Shown here: piece after piece, positions 9,916-19,418 of the stretch
Layout of the letters: each line of letters starts with the position of its first letter
Numbering within the stretch: the first letter of the stretch is position 1
Assembly (NCBI GenBank): GCA_963739005.1
Contig: CAVTYQ010000008.1
Location: 310,001 to 374,000, forward strand
DNA from: DASWJZ01 sp963739005
Lineage (GTDB): Bacteria; Pseudomonadota; Alphaproteobacteria; Rhizobiales; Afifellaceae
DNA length: 64,000 bases
Reading direction: 5' to 3'
Translations under genes and position numbers: made by a program
Notes under the pieces: generated by a model
Told to the model about the DNA's origin: nothing
Seen by the model: the letters and a program-made list of their open reading frames with translations, nothing else
Database searches by the model: none

Positions 9916-10429
9916 GGTCGATCGCGGCCTCGGTTGTCGTTCACTACGCTCGGGGTGGGATTTCGAGCCCGCCTTCCGCGTGGCATTCGGCCAGCATCAA
10001 CGCGAGCGCATTGCTCGAAATGCCGTGCGCTATCGACGCCGAGTGCTAGCCGCATCGTGGTGATGGCGGGGGGCTTTCTGAGATTATTCCCGTCTAGAAA
10101 GAGCATCGGATCTGGCGATTAGGTTCTCCACCGCTGCGACATCAGCGATGCTTTTCGAGGCGACTGCGCTGAAGGGCAACTCAGTCGCCTCGCAAGGCTC
10201 GCGGGGAACCAACTTCAATTTCCGGAGTCCGCAGCAAAGCGGACATCAGCTTAAGACCGTTGGACGGGGACTTTTGACCCAAGGCGGACATCTAGTTCCC
10301 ACGTATTATCGCTAGGTGAGTTCATTCGGGCGGTGTTGTGCTGCCCAACCGCGTTGGCGCACATCGACGGCGCAGGCTACCGGTTCATCTGGGCTGGCGC
10401 GATCGTTAGCAACGAACTACGAGGTGCGT
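9916..10429. other. Intergenic, no recognised gene; two copies of a GCGGACATC motif
   Basis: About 510 bases without a convincing gene. Short open frames on both strands lack start signals and family features. The motif gcggacatc occurs at about 10239-10247 and again at about 10284-10292 in the same orientation, the second preceded by ttttgaccc. Sequences of the form TTTTGACCC-AA-GCGGACAT recur in rhizobial intergenic regions. The stretch is the 5' region of the cyclase gene. Confidence 0.4.
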
Positions 10430-12190
10430 ATGACCGAGGCTCGAACCAATCGCAGACTCGCGGCAATCCTCGCCGCCGATGTTGTCGGATACTCCCGCCA
10501 AATGGCCAATGATGAGACGGGGACGCTGGCCGCCCTGAAGCGCTACCGCGAAACGATCTTCAATCCTGTTGTCGCAGAACACGGAGGCCGCATCTTCAAG
10601 TTGATTGGCGACGGGGCGCTGGTGGAATTCGCCAGCGTGGTCGATGCGGTCAAGTGCGCCGTGGCGATCCAGACCCGCGTGTCGAGTGCTCAGCCGGCCG
10701 GGGAATGCATCAAGCTGCGGATCGGGATCAATCTCGGCGACGTCATCGTCGAAGGCGACGATATCTACGGCGACGGCGTCAACATTGCCGCGCGGCTTGA
10801 GCCGCTGGCTGAGTCCGGCGGCATCTGTGTCAGCTCGATCGTCAATGAGAGCGTCGGAAACCGGCTCGACATCTCGTTCAACGACAGTGGCGAGGTCCAG
10901 GTCAAGAATGCCGATCGCCCGATCCGGGTATGGAAGTGGCATCGGGACAATATCGAAGCCAGAGACGCCGATCCGGCACGACCGCCGCCCGGTCCTGTGA
11001 AGGAAGCGCCCTCGATTGCCGTGCTGCCGTTCGACAACATGTCCGGCGACCCCGAACAGGACTATTTCTCCAACGGGATGACCGAAGACATCATCACGGA
11101 TCTTTCGAAAGTCCCCGGGCTCATGGTTGTCGCGCGGAATTCGAGCTTCGCCTACAAGGGCAAGAGCGTCGATATTCGCGACGTCGGGCGCGAGCTTGGC
11201 GTTCGTTCGGTTCTAGAAGGTAGCGTCCGTCGCGCCGCGGGGCGTGTGCGGATCAATGCTCAGCTCATTGACGCTGCCAACGGTGGGCATTTGTGGGCGG
11301 AACGCTACGACCGCGAATTGACGGATATTTTCGCGATCCAGGACGAGGTGACCAGTCAGATCGTCGCCGCTCTCAAGGTCACGCTCACCCCGACGGAGAC
11401 GGACCTGCTCGCGGTCAGCGGGCCGAAGAGCGTCGACGCTCACGACCTCCTCCTGCGCGCCCGCGCAATCCTGAACGGGACGATCCGGAATCGCGGGATG
11501 TTCGAGCAAACCAGAACACTGCTCCAGAAAGCCATCGAACTCGATCCCACCTATGCCGAAGCCTATGCGACACTTTCGGTGCTGTACGCCATCGATTACC
11601 AGAATCATTGGAGTGAGAATCACAACCGCTCGGCCACCGAAGCCCTGCACTTTGCAGATCGGGCGATCGCCATGAACGAGAACGAGCCGATGGCCCACTA
11701 TGCCGCGGCGGTTGCATGCAACCTTAACAGAGACCTGGAGCGCGCCCGGACCGAGGCGGAAGCCACGCTGGCGCTGAACCCGAACTTTGCCTTGGCCCAC
11801 GATAGTCTGGGCGTGGTCAGCATGCTGTCCGGGGAACCGCTGGAAGCGATCCCGCATTTCGAGCGGGCCATGCGCCTCGATCCGGCCTACAGCCCTCAAA
11901 TCATCCACTTCCTCGGAATGGCGTACCTGATCGCCGGAAAGTACGCGACGGCGGCAGCCTATTTCAGGGAGCGCATTGTCCTCGTCCCGGAATCGGACTT
12001 TTCGCGTGCATACCTTGCGGCTGCGCTTGGGCATTTGGACGAAATCGACGAAGCTGGAGAAGCTTGGCGAGAGCTCAAGGAAATCAATCCGACATACTCG
12101 TTCGAGGAGCATGTCGGCCGGTTTCCTTTCAAGGTCCAGGCGGATGTTGACCGAATCAGGGAAGGGCTCGCAAAGGCTGGGTTGCTCTGA
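10430..12190 (+). CDS. Class III adenylate cyclase with C-terminal TPRs
   Basis: This 586-residue protein combines three parts. Residues about 8-175 are a class III nucleotidyl cyclase domain: LAADVVGYSR carries the first metal-binding Asp, KLIGDGALVEF the second, and GDGVNIAARLE the catalytic Asn/Arg helix. Residues about 200-330 form the linker typical of rhizobial cyclases (SIAVLPFDNMSGDPEQDYFS). Residues about 370-570 are TPR repeats. No membrane segment is visible, so the enzyme is probably cytoplasmic and makes cAMP. The ATG at 10430 was chosen because the domain begins right after it and gaggtg lies just upstream; the open frame extends to 10316 without family similarity. Such proteins occur in many copies per rhizobial genome, so a specific role cannot be given. 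Confidence 0.88.
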   Translation: MTEARTNRRLAAILAADVVGYSRQMANDETGTLAALKRYRETIFNPVVAEHGGRIFKLIGDGALVEFASVVDAVKCAVAIQTRVSSAQPAGECIKLRIGINLGDVIVEGDDIYGDGVNIAARLEPLAESGGICVSSIVNESVGNRLDISFNDSGEVQVKNADRPIRVWKWHRDNIEARDADPARPPPGPVKEAPSIAVLPFDNMSGDPEQDYFSNGMTEDIITDLSKVPGLMVVARNSSFAYKGKSVDIRDVGRELGVRSVLEGSVRRAAGRVRINAQLIDAANGGHLWAERYDRELTDIFAIQDEVTSQIVAALKVTLTPTETDLLAVSGPKSVDAHDLLLRARAILNGTIRNRGMFEQTRTLLQKAIELDPTYAEAYATLSVLYAIDYQNHWSENHNRSATEALHFADRAIAMNENEPMAHYAAAVACNLNRDLERARTEAEATLALNPNFALAHDSLGVVSMLSGEPLEAIPHFERAMRLDPAYSPQIIHFLGMAYLIAGKYATAAAYFRERIVLVPESDFSRAYLAAALGHLDEIDEAGEAWRELKEINPTYSFEEHVGRFPFKVQADVDRIREGLAKAGLL

Positions 12191-12549
12191 ACCGGGACGG
12201 CGGAAATCGCGTTCGTCCGCACGTGGCGCATCTCAGAAGCTGCAGCGCGCGTTGAGCATGTCCGATTTCGAACGCTTAGCAGAAACGACGCGGACGAAGA
12301 TCGGGGAGAGAGAGGGTCATGTGCGAACCCCCGAGCATTGAAAGCAACAATCCCAACATGACTATTCTGCAGGTGCCGCCGCTCGGCTTTTAGGCGCAAC
12401 CGACAGCTGGAATTATGGATGGTGGGGTCGGACGCCCTGAATGACAGTTCTGGCTGACATGAGGTGAAGACTGTGGTTCGGATTGGTTTGACTGGCGCAT
12501 GCCGAGCACGGGGAGGCTCGAAGAAGATCAAGGGCTGCTCGTATTGAGC
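12191..12549. other. Intergenic, no recognised gene
   Basis: About 360 bases between the cyclase and the FAD protein. Open frames here read as unstructured basic peptides and overlap in all phases. No RNA gene, terminator or repeat was recognised. Base composition is less GC-rich than around the core genes, which continues into the next two genes. Confidence 0.35.
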
Positions 12550-13968
12550 ATGCGACGTGACGTGGTGATCGTGGGCGGGGGCCCTTCGGGTCTCACTGCT
12601 GCTTACGAGGCCGCCGGTCAAGGAGCGGCAGTAAGCGTGTTTGAATGCCTTGACATCGTCGGTGGACTCGCCCGCACCATTGTGTTTCAAGAAAACCGCT
12701 TCGATATTGGACCGCATCGTTTTTTTTCGAAGAATGATGAGGTCAGGCAGCTATTCACTGATGTTCTGGGCGAAGAGGCGGTGCGTGTCGCGAGACTGAC
12801 CCGCATCCTCAATGACGGACGTTATTTCGACTATCCTCTGACTCCCTTGAACGCAATTTGTGGGATAGGCCTCGGCTCGGGCGTCGCAATTGCAACGAGC
12901 TACATTGCGGCTCGTTTCCACGCAGCACGTGCGCCTTTACCGAACGCAACTTTTGAGGATTGGGTGATCGCCCATTTTGGCCGACGCCTTTTCGAGCTCT
13001 TCTTCAAAGGCTACACTGAGAGGGTCTGGGGCATCCCCTGCAGCGAGATCAGCGCCGATTGGGCCGCGCAGCGGATCAAGGGCTTGAGCCTCGCGAGCGC
13101 GTTGCGCAACGCAGTGTTAAAGGACAGGCCCGGACAGATTAAGACATTGGTCGATGAGTTCATCTATCCGCGTTTGGGCGCAGGGCAGACATACCAGATG
13201 ATGGCTGAGGCTATCAAAAACCTCGGCGGCGAAGTAACAACCCGCCCCTCGGTTAGCCGGCTTCGCCGAGAAGGCAATCGCGTCGTCGCCGCGCAGATCG
13301 AAAGTGCCTCCGGATCATACGCGGTCGACGGGCGGTTCTTCCTCGTCAGCGCGCCGCTCACCGATCTGGTCGAGATGGTTGACCCGCAGGCGCCGGATGC
13401 GGTGCGCGCGGCCGCGCGCGCCTTGCGCTATCGTGAGCACATTGGCGTGAATTTGCTCGTAGAAGGACGGCCCTTTCCCGACAACTGGCTTTATGTGCAC
13501 AGTGCAGACGTGGCGCTCGCCCGCATCGCCAGTTATCGCAATTTCTCGCCGGCCATGGCGACGAATGACTCTTTAAGCCCCCTCACAGTCGAATATTTCG
13601 CCTCGTCAGGGGACGCGCTCAGTGGCGCTTCCGATGCGGCCATAACGGCGCAGGCCGTGACCGAACTCTGCCGGCTTGGATTGATCGAGCGCGAGCAGGT
13701 AAACGGAAGTTTCGTGGTCAGGAGCGATAAAGCCTATCCGCGAATGGAGATCGGGCATGAGGCCCATGTCGCCACAATCAAGGCATGGTTAGATCAGTTC
13801 GAGAACCTGTTGCCTATAGGCCGCTCCGGCATGTTCAAATACAATAACCAGGACCACGCCATGGCTACCGGGCTACTTGCGGCCCGCACCGCGCTCGGAA
13901 TCGAGCGGTTTGATCCCTGGTGCGTCAACATCGATGCTGAATATCACGAGTTGGCCCAAGCACTCTGA
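12550..13968 (+). CDS. FAD-dependent oxidoreductase, UDP-galactopyranose mutase-like
   Basis: The 472-residue product starts with a Rossmann FAD motif (DVVIVGGGPSGLTAAYEA) followed by a second flavin motif IVGGLARTI and DIGPHRFFSKNDEV. A GYTERVWGIPCSEISADWAA segment and a C-terminal FAD ribityl-binding region (LPIGRSGMFKYNNQDHAMAT) complete a flavin amine-oxidase/UDP-galactopyranose-mutase-like fold. Relatives are found in polysaccharide clusters, where they act on nucleotide sugars or lipid-linked sugars. The ATG at 12550 lies four residues before the Rossmann strand; an upstream ATG at 12499 in the same frame adds 17 residues without similarity. The neighbouring GT-C-like protein supports a glycan role, but the reaction is inferred only. 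Confidence 0.78.
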   Translation: MRRDVVIVGGGPSGLTAAYEAAGQGAAVSVFECLDIVGGLARTIVFQENRFDIGPHRFFSKNDEVRQLFTDVLGEEAVRVARLTRILNDGRYFDYPLTPLNAICGIGLGSGVAIATSYIAARFHAARAPLPNATFEDWVIAHFGRRLFELFFKGYTERVWGIPCSEISADWAAQRIKGLSLASALRNAVLKDRPGQIKTLVDEFIYPRLGAGQTYQMMAEAIKNLGGEVTTRPSVSRLRREGNRVVAAQIESASGSYAVDGRFFLVSAPLTDLVEMVDPQAPDAVRAAARALRYREHIGVNLLVEGRPFPDNWLYVHSADVALARIASYRNFSPAMATNDSLSPLTVEYFASSGDALSGASDAAITAQAVTELCRLGLIEREQVNGSFVVRSDKAYPRMEIGHEAHVATIKAWLDQFENLLPIGRSGMFKYNNQDHAMATGLLAARTALGIERFDPWCVNIDAEYHELAQAL

Positions 13969-14005
13969 GCCTCTTCTTTTGAGTTAGATTTGTGCCGACG
14001 GGCGT

Positions 14006-14284
14006 TTATTGCGGCCTTGCAGCGAAATCAAAAAGCACCAACCGTGTGCTGCCCCTGCGCCAGTCAAAAACGATGGGAGTCTTGTCCCCAACCTCCTCGA
14101 TAAGGTGAGCTGCACTCGGGTCAATGGGGGATGTTTCCAAGTACCAAATCCGGTGATAGCCCTCGCCCTCAGCGCGCGCCAGCATTGAGTAGGCACGGCG
14201 GCCGTCATCGCGTAGGTGTGCCGTCAGGATCGTGGGACGTGATCGCGCATGGTGCTTTGGGTCACCTCGAAACCTTCGCAACAA
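14006..14284 (-). CDS. Hypothetical protein or GT-C C-terminal fragment, 92 residues
   Basis: The product reads as a plausible soluble segment (ILTAHLRDDGRRAYSMLARA, YHRIWYLETSPIDPSAAHL, ending STRLVLFDFAARPQ). The alternating strand/helix pattern resembles the soluble C-terminal domain of GT-C membrane glycosyltransferases, so it may be the 3' remnant of a second such gene lying downstream of the one at 14383. No ribosome site stands out before the ATG at 14284. It is unassigned; fragment and small real gene are both possible. Confidence 0.4.
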   Translation of the reverse strand: MLRRFRGDPKHHARSRPTILTAHLRDDGRRAYSMLARAEGEGYHRIWYLETSPIDPSAAHLIEEVGDKTPIVFDWRRGSTRLVLFDFAARPQ

Positions 14285-14382
14285 ACCGGCCCCTTAGAGA
14301 ATTTCCCACCGCCGGTTTAGTCAATAACTCAGTTCGGGGCGACCTTAGGAATACCAAAAGGAACTAATTGACGACAACATTC

Positions 14383-16209
14383 TTACCGATCTGGTCCGGA
14401 ATCTATCCGAACCAGCACGAATTCCCTGACATCGTCTGAATCCATGCTTGGGACCAACACGCTGGTATTTTCGCGGCGTGCTTGTTGATCAAGCAGGTAG
14501 TTACCTACGCTCCTTATGGGATCCGGCACACGCTCCCAATCGCTCAATGGCCCGATCAAGACATGCGAAAACTCACGGCTCAGCTGCTGGACCCGATTGT
14601 CATCGCTCATGCCGGGCTCCGCTGGGACATAATAGGATGCCAATTCGAGGACGATACTTTGTTTGTTCTGCGCAGCGATCAAATTTACAGCCGGAAGATT
14701 CAGGTAGAAAAAAGCTTGTGGGTTTATGACGCCAATGCGTGATCTTGTTGCCCCGCCAACCAATTCCAGAATTCGTTCATAGACCGGCTCTGCCGGAAAG
14801 GTTTGGCTGGTCCACGTGGGCAAGGGCAGTGGAAACATGGGGCTCAGCAGTTGCCGATCGAGTTGTGTCTGCATGTTCTCAGGAAAGGAGACCATTCTGG
14901 AGGCCAGAAATACCACTTGAAGCAATAAAGCCGGAGAAAGGATCGCCATACGTACCATCGTCGACGCACCGGGCCTAACGCCCATCAGAAACCATCCTGT
15001 GCAACTCAACATCAGGACGAATGCCGGGAAAACCAGATATCGCGGATCTCCGTTGTAGGTTGTCAGGGTGCCCACGAGCGGGACGATACATATGGCACCA
15101 ACAAGCACGGTAGTCGGCCCTGGTTTAGGCAACTTCCGTTGTCCAAATGCACGTATCACCATTGCCCCCAATGCAATCAGGAGCACACCCAGGGTTGGAG
15201 CGGTTACCGTGTACTTGGCAATCAAACTGAGGAAGGCGAAGGGCTCCCCCCGAGGGTGGGGGAACAATGTCAGATGAACCCGCACCAAATCCCCATACGT
15301 GTTTGCGAATGCCCAGCCATACACTTCCGAGGCAAATAACCCGTACCAGCCGACAACCAAGGCAAATGCCGTCGAAGCCGCAAGCAGGTTGTTTGTGTTC
15401 AGCTGAAACCGCTTCATGCTGCCAAAACCAAATGCGATGGTTGTGACGATCAGGAAGCCGAGCAGTCCAGTGCCAGCCCAGGACCTGATATTGGGCATCA
15501 GGTCCATCCCACCCATGATGGCCATGCCCGCTGCGGCGTAAAGTAGCCAGATGCCCGCATCGCGCCACCGGATCGAGCTATTTCTGATGGACAGGTAAAG
15601 ATAAACAAAGAGGGGCGCCGCGAAGGTCCCGCCACCAACAATCGGCCGAAAGCACAGCGCCAACCCGAGTGCAACTCCCGCGGCAACGCAATGTCGCCGG
15701 TTCTGGAAGTTGTCGCATTTGCAAAAGTGATAAACGGCGGCAGCAGAGGCGACGCAGTACGGCAATTCCGCCCAGAAATCGAGCCCGATCGCCACCAAGG
15801 TGATGTGCGTGCCGACGAGCAGCAAGGCAAAAGCAAGCCGAATCCCTTGAAGAACCGAATTCAGCAGCAGTGATACGTACAGAAGAAAAATGCAGTAAAG
15901 CACCGGGCACACAATGTACATCGCCGCCAACGCATTGCCCCCGGTCAAAGCATAGAAAGGAACGATCACAACCGGAGCGAATGAGGGTCGCCACCCACGG
16001 TGAAAATATGAAGCCTTCAGTCCTTCGACAAAGCCCTGATCAACGAAGGTGTTGTAGATTCTCAGGCCAGTCTCCATGTACTCGGCCGGGTCCCAATGCG
16101 GGTATAACCCCCCGATGGACATGTAAGCGAATATGTAGATTACAGGGATTGACGCTGCCAATACACATTGCCAAATGGGGGTGCGTTCACCGACATCTAG
16201 TTCAAGCAA
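14383..16209 (-). CDS. Polytopic membrane protein, GT-C glycosyltransferase-like
   Basis: The 608-residue protein has about 11-12 hydrophobic segments and a soluble C-terminal part of about 150 residues. The first periplasmic loop carries YPHWDPAEYMETGLRIYN, the position where GT39/GT83-type enzymes hold their catalytic acidic pair (D-P-A-E here). Such enzymes transfer a sugar from a polyprenyl-phosphate donor to lipid, glycan or protein at the periplasmic face. Cysteine-rich CDNFQNRRHC and GDPRYLVFPAFVLM are also visible. The neighbours (FAD sugar-nucleotide-like enzyme, GT2 at the window start) fit a surface-glycan island. Less GC-rich codon use than the core suggests acquisition. The family is inferred from topology and one motif. 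Confidence 0.65.
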   Translation of the reverse strand: MLELDVGERTPIWQCVLAASIPVIYIFAYMSIGGLYPHWDPAEYMETGLRIYNTFVDQGFVEGLKASYFHRGWRPSFAPVVIVPFYALTGGNALAAMYIVCPVLYCIFLLYVSLLLNSVLQGIRLAFALLLVGTHITLVAIGLDFWAELPYCVASAAAVYHFCKCDNFQNRRHCVAAGVALGLALCFRPIVGGGTFAAPLFVYLYLSIRNSSIRWRDAGIWLLYAAAGMAIMGGMDLMPNIRSWAGTGLLGFLIVTTIAFGFGSMKRFQLNTNNLLAASTAFALVVGWYGLFASEVYGWAFANTYGDLVRVHLTLFPHPRGEPFAFLSLIAKYTVTAPTLGVLLIALGAMVIRAFGQRKLPKPGPTTVLVGAICIVPLVGTLTTYNGDPRYLVFPAFVLMLSCTGWFLMGVRPGASTMVRMAILSPALLLQVVFLASRMVSFPENMQTQLDRQLLSPMFPLPLPTWTSQTFPAEPVYERILELVGGATRSRIGVINPQAFFYLNLPAVNLIAAQNKQSIVLELASYYVPAEPGMSDDNRVQQLSREFSHVLIGPLSDWERVPDPIRSVGNYLLDQQARRENTSVLVPSMDSDDVREFVLVRIDSGPDR

Positions 16210-16768
16210 AGCTATACACCCCTACCTCAGCATCCTTCGCGCCGTTCGCCGCATCCCATATCGCCGACGCAGCTCGCCGCGTCAGTGCCGGCCGGTGTCG
16301 ATTCGCAGTTCTAGACCGACCTTCGCGAATCCGGGCGCTCCCTCCGTCGTTGCCGCCAGACGATCGCCTCGCAGTAAGGCGTGGTAGCGCCCGTTCGCGG
16401 CGTTTCGTCTCGCGCTGAACGCTCTATTAACCATGTCGGGGCAAGCTTGTCTTCGCTGGGGAGAACAGCGAGTCACCAAATGCTCAATCGTTCTTCAATA
16501 CTGGCGTCAGCCAGGCACGTGTTCGGCATTTTGGCCCTTACCAGCGCCGTGTGCTTCATCTGCGTGGTCATGCTGCCGACGTAAAGCGGATATCGGCCTC
16601 TCTCGAGGCTCGACGCGAGGTGGGCAGCGGGAAATGTTCCCTGCTACCCACTTTCCCTCACCTCTTCGATCGCGCCTGGGCGCCATTCACCCAAGCCTGA
16701 CCGTGGCCTTAGTCGGTTCGGGATTTCCGGCGCGAGCACGCGCATGCCGGCGCGGAAAGATCAGTTCG
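16210..16768. other. Intergenic boundary between accessory island and core
   Basis: About 560 bases with no recognised gene apart from the possible 34-codon frame at 16480. The left half is on the low-GC island side; GC rises toward 16,700. No tRNA, direct repeat or integrase was found that would define an integration site. Confidence 0.35.
16480..16584 (+). CDS. Possible small single-span membrane peptide, 34 residues
   Basis: The frame from the ATG at 16480 gives a basic N-terminus (MLNRSSILASARHVF) followed by one hydrophobic helix (GILALTSAVCFICVVML). A ggggag motif lies about 14 bases upstream, rather far for a ribosome site. The amphipathic-then-hydrophobic layout is what a small membrane protein would show, and a similar 35-residue frame lies at 63745-63852. 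No family is recognised. Confidence 0.3.
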   Translation: MLNRSSILASARHVFGILALTSAVCFICVVMLPT

Positions 16769-17599
16769 TCAGATCTGATTCAGCGCGAGCTGGGTGACTT
16801 CCGTCCGCGCGCCGCCCGGCTGGAATTCGTCGGTCACGGTGATGGCAAGCTGGTGGTTGCCGGAATTGCGGATCGTCATCGTCGCCTTGGTGTCGCCGTT
16901 CACCGGCTTCGGCCAGGTGATCGTGAGCACCACAGCATCGCCGCGCCGCGTGCCGGAAAGGCGCGCAGGCCCGACCGAAGCGCCGACATAGGTGCCGGAA
17001 TAGCGATGCGACGCGGGGTCGTAGCGGATGTCGGCGCTGATCTCTCTTGAGAACATACCGACGCCGCAGCGGCCGGCTATCGCGATGCGATTTTGCGACG
17101 GCTGGCCCGTCACCGTGCACTGGACCTCGTTCGGCGCCGCGTTCGCGCTCCGCCGCACCTCGCCGGAACCGGAGAACGAACCCGCGAATCTGCCGAAGAA
17201 TTCCGCCTCGGTGTCGGCAGTGGAGGCAGGAGCCGGGATGCTGCCGGTGATGATCGAGTCATTGGGCTCGGGCCGCGGCCGCGGCAGCCGCGCGAGCTCG
17301 ATCTCGCCTCCAATGAAGGCGCCGAACTGATCGACGGCCAATCCGCCGTCAACGGACAGGCGCTGCAAGGCCATGCGCTTCAGCTGGAACGTGAGCTCAG
17401 GCGCGTTCACCGGCATCAGGGCGAAGGCTCCCGCGATCCGGTCACTGATCTCGGCGGGACTCTCGGCTTTCGCGGACGGACAGGCGAAGAGTGTCGCCGC
17501 CACCATCGCGGCGGCCGCGGCGGAACGACCATACACCAGCGGAAGACGTTGTTTTGCTTGGTGTTTCACCGAGCACGCACTCTCAACTATTGCCGGCAT
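16769..17599 (-). CDS. Hypothetical exported protein, 276 residues
   Basis: A signal-peptide-like stretch (RSAAAAAMVAATLFACPSAKA, cleaved near residue 45) is followed by a helical segment with repeated leucines, a proline-rich linker (RLPRPRPEPNDSIITGSIPA) and a beta-rich C-terminal half with two regularly spaced Cys residues (VQCTVTG, AGRCGVG). The last region looks like a small beta-sandwich or barrel. I recognise no named family; proteins of this layout occur in rhizobia as exported proteins of unknown function. An internal start nearer the signal peptide is possible. Confidence 0.65.
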   Translation of the reverse strand: MPAIVESACSVKHQAKQRLPLVYGRSAAAAAMVAATLFACPSAKAESPAEISDRIAGAFALMPVNAPELTFQLKRMALQRLSVDGGLAVDQFGAFIGGEIELARLPRPRPEPNDSIITGSIPAPASTADTEAEFFGRFAGSFSGSGEVRRSANAAPNEVQCTVTGQPSQNRIAIAGRCGVGMFSREISADIRYDPASHRYSGTYVGASVGPARLSGTRRGDAVVLTITWPKPVNGDTKATMTIRNSGNHQLAITVTDEFQPGGARTEVTQLALNQI

Positions 17600-17763
17600 T
17601 GCTTGTCTGTCTCAGGCGAACGGCTTGCTCTGCCGCAAGGTGAACAAGAGAATAACGGCAGATGTGTGAATAGGGCCTAAAAGGGACTGGCGCTTCGACG
17701 GCTGCGCGCAGCCTTGAACGAGGGACGCGCGTGGTGTTTGGGGGCATGCGCCCGGGTGGAACG

Positions 17764-18639
17764 ATGACGATCAAGACGTCCGACTATTGCGTGCGCGAGG
17801 GCGAGAAGGTCGACCTTTCGAAGCGGCCGACATCGACGACGCCGGTCTACGCGTCGAAGAAGGAATATGGCGCGCTCCTAAGCCAGCATGTCGAGCGGCT
17901 GAGCAAGGAGCAGTATCTCCTCTACGCCTCCGACTCCGTCGCACTCCTCATCATCCTGCAGGGCATGGACAGCGCCGGGAAGGACGGGGTGATCAGCCAC
18001 GTCATGTCGGGCGTGAACCCGCAAGGCTGCGAGGTGCACAGCTTCAAACAGCCGAGCGCGGAGGAGCTTCATCACGATTTCCTCTGGCGTTGCCACGCGC
18101 GCGTGCCGGAGCGCGGCCGGATCGGGATATTCAACCGCTCCTACTACGAGGACGCGCTCGTCGTTCGCGTCCACCCCGAGATTCTCGTCAACGCCGGGCT
18201 GACGGCAGACGCCGGAGCGCACAAGAAATTCTGGAAGGCGAGATACCGCTCGATCGTCGACTTCGAGCGCCACCTCGACAAAAATGGAACGCGCGTCGTC
18301 AAGCTCTTCCTGCATCTTTCCAAGGAGGAGCAGCGCCAGCGCTTCCTCGCCCGCATCGACGAGGCGGAGAAGAACTGGAAGTTCAGCATGGCCGACGTGA
18401 CCGAGCGGCGTTTCTGGGACGACTACATGGAGGCCTACGAGGACTGCCTGCGCGAAACCAGCACGAAGCACGCGCCGTGGTTCGTCGTGCCCGCCGACGA
18501 CAAGCAGAACGCCCGGCTCATCGTCTCGGAGATCATCCTGGAGACGCTGGAGCGGATGGGCCTCAGCTATCCCGAGACCAGCCCCGACCACCTGAAGGAG
18601 CTTGAAACGCTCCGCAAGGAGCTGGCGAAGCCGGAATAG
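17764..18639 (+). CDS. ppk2: Polyphosphate kinase 2 (PPK2 family)
   Basis: PPK2 enzymes phosphorylate nucleotides with inorganic polyphosphate, generally favouring NTP formation, in the cytoplasm. The 291-residue product has the Walker A-like LQGMDSAGKDGVISHVMSGV, the lid segment HDFLWRCHARVPERGRIGIF and the Walker B-like NRSYYEDALVVRVH. These are the family signatures, and the length fits a single-domain PPK2. The subclass (NDP- or AMP-acting) cannot be set safely. The start is uncertain: ATG at 17764 (MTIKTSDYCVREGEKVDL) matches the usual family N-terminus, while an in-frame GTG at 17731 has a better-spaced gaggga. It is monocistronic and convergent with the lipoprotein gene. Confidence 0.92.
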   Translation: MTIKTSDYCVREGEKVDLSKRPTSTTPVYASKKEYGALLSQHVERLSKEQYLLYASDSVALLIILQGMDSAGKDGVISHVMSGVNPQGCEVHSFKQPSAEELHHDFLWRCHARVPERGRIGIFNRSYYEDALVVRVHPEILVNAGLTADAGAHKKFWKARYRSIVDFERHLDKNGTRVVKLFLHLSKEEQRQRFLARIDEAEKNWKFSMADVTERRFWDDYMEAYEDCLRETSTKHAPWFVVPADDKQNARLIVSEIILETLERMGLSYPETSPDHLKELETLRKELAKPE

Positions 18640-18666
18640 CGACGCCTTCGCGCGCGAGCGTCCCTG

Positions 18667-19236
18667 TCAGAGGGGCGCGCACTTGTAGACGATGCTGGTC
18701 GCGGGCCAAGCGTCGGCGATCTCAATCATGAATTTCCTTTGGGCGTCTTCCGGGCCGCTCATCGTCCACGACTGCCCTCCGAACTCGACGCTCACGCCAT
18801 ATTTCTTTGCCATCGCCTCCACGTGGTCGCGCTCCGATTCGACGGCGTCGTCGAAGATCTCGACAGAGGCGTCCGTCACCTGAGCGATATAAAGTGTCTC
18901 ACCTGGAGCGCCGTTTATTCCGCTCGCCACGACATATCTGTCGCCCTTCACCTGGTAGAATGTAAACGGCGCCGTCGTGTCTTCGCTTTCTCCCAGCAAG
19001 ATGTACTGCGAGACCTTGCCGTAGCCGACTTGGACGAAGTTCTTCGTCTCGGTCTTGTCGTCGCTGTCGCTGCAGGAAAGCATGCCCGGCTTCAAGTGCG
19101 GCACGTCGCTCGTGACCAGGGAGAAGGGCTCGTCGGGCGTGGTAAAACATCCGCCCAGCGCAGCGCATAACAGGCCCACCACGCAAATCGAAGCGAGCTT
19201 CGTGCTCAGGAAAGCGCGCCCCGCCGGCATTTGCAT
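18667..19236 (-). CDS. Hypothetical lipoprotein, 189 residues
   Basis: The N-terminus is a lipoprotein signal: a hydrophobic stretch SICVVGLLCAALGGC with the lipobox LGGC and Cys at about residue 30. The mature part is acidic and beta-rich (VQVGYGKVSQYILLG, FTFYQVKGDRYVVASGI) and ends near YKCAPL. It is probably anchored to the periplasmic face of a membrane. I recognise no family. The stop faces the PPK2 stop 27 bases away. Confidence 0.7.
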   Translation of the reverse strand: MQMPAGRAFLSTKLASICVVGLLCAALGGCFTTPDEPFSLVTSDVPHLKPGMLSCSDSDDKTETKNFVQVGYGKVSQYILLGESEDTTAPFTFYQVKGDRYVVASGINGAPGETLYIAQVTDASVEIFDDAVESERDHVEAMAKKYGVSVEFGGQSWTMSGPEDAQRKFMIEIADAWPATSIVYKCAPL

Positions 19237-19418
19237 CCTCTCTAAGCCTTTGCCGAATACTAGACGTTACGGACGATAGAGTCCTCCGTCCCGGTTCGAG
19301 GAGAGTCAACACTCGGCAGCGAAGGGATGATTCACTCCGCCCTCCGGAAATCCGCGAACCCGCGGATTTCGACCTCCACTCCCGGGAGGTTACGGGCGCT
19401 CCGTTCGCACGCAGGCTC

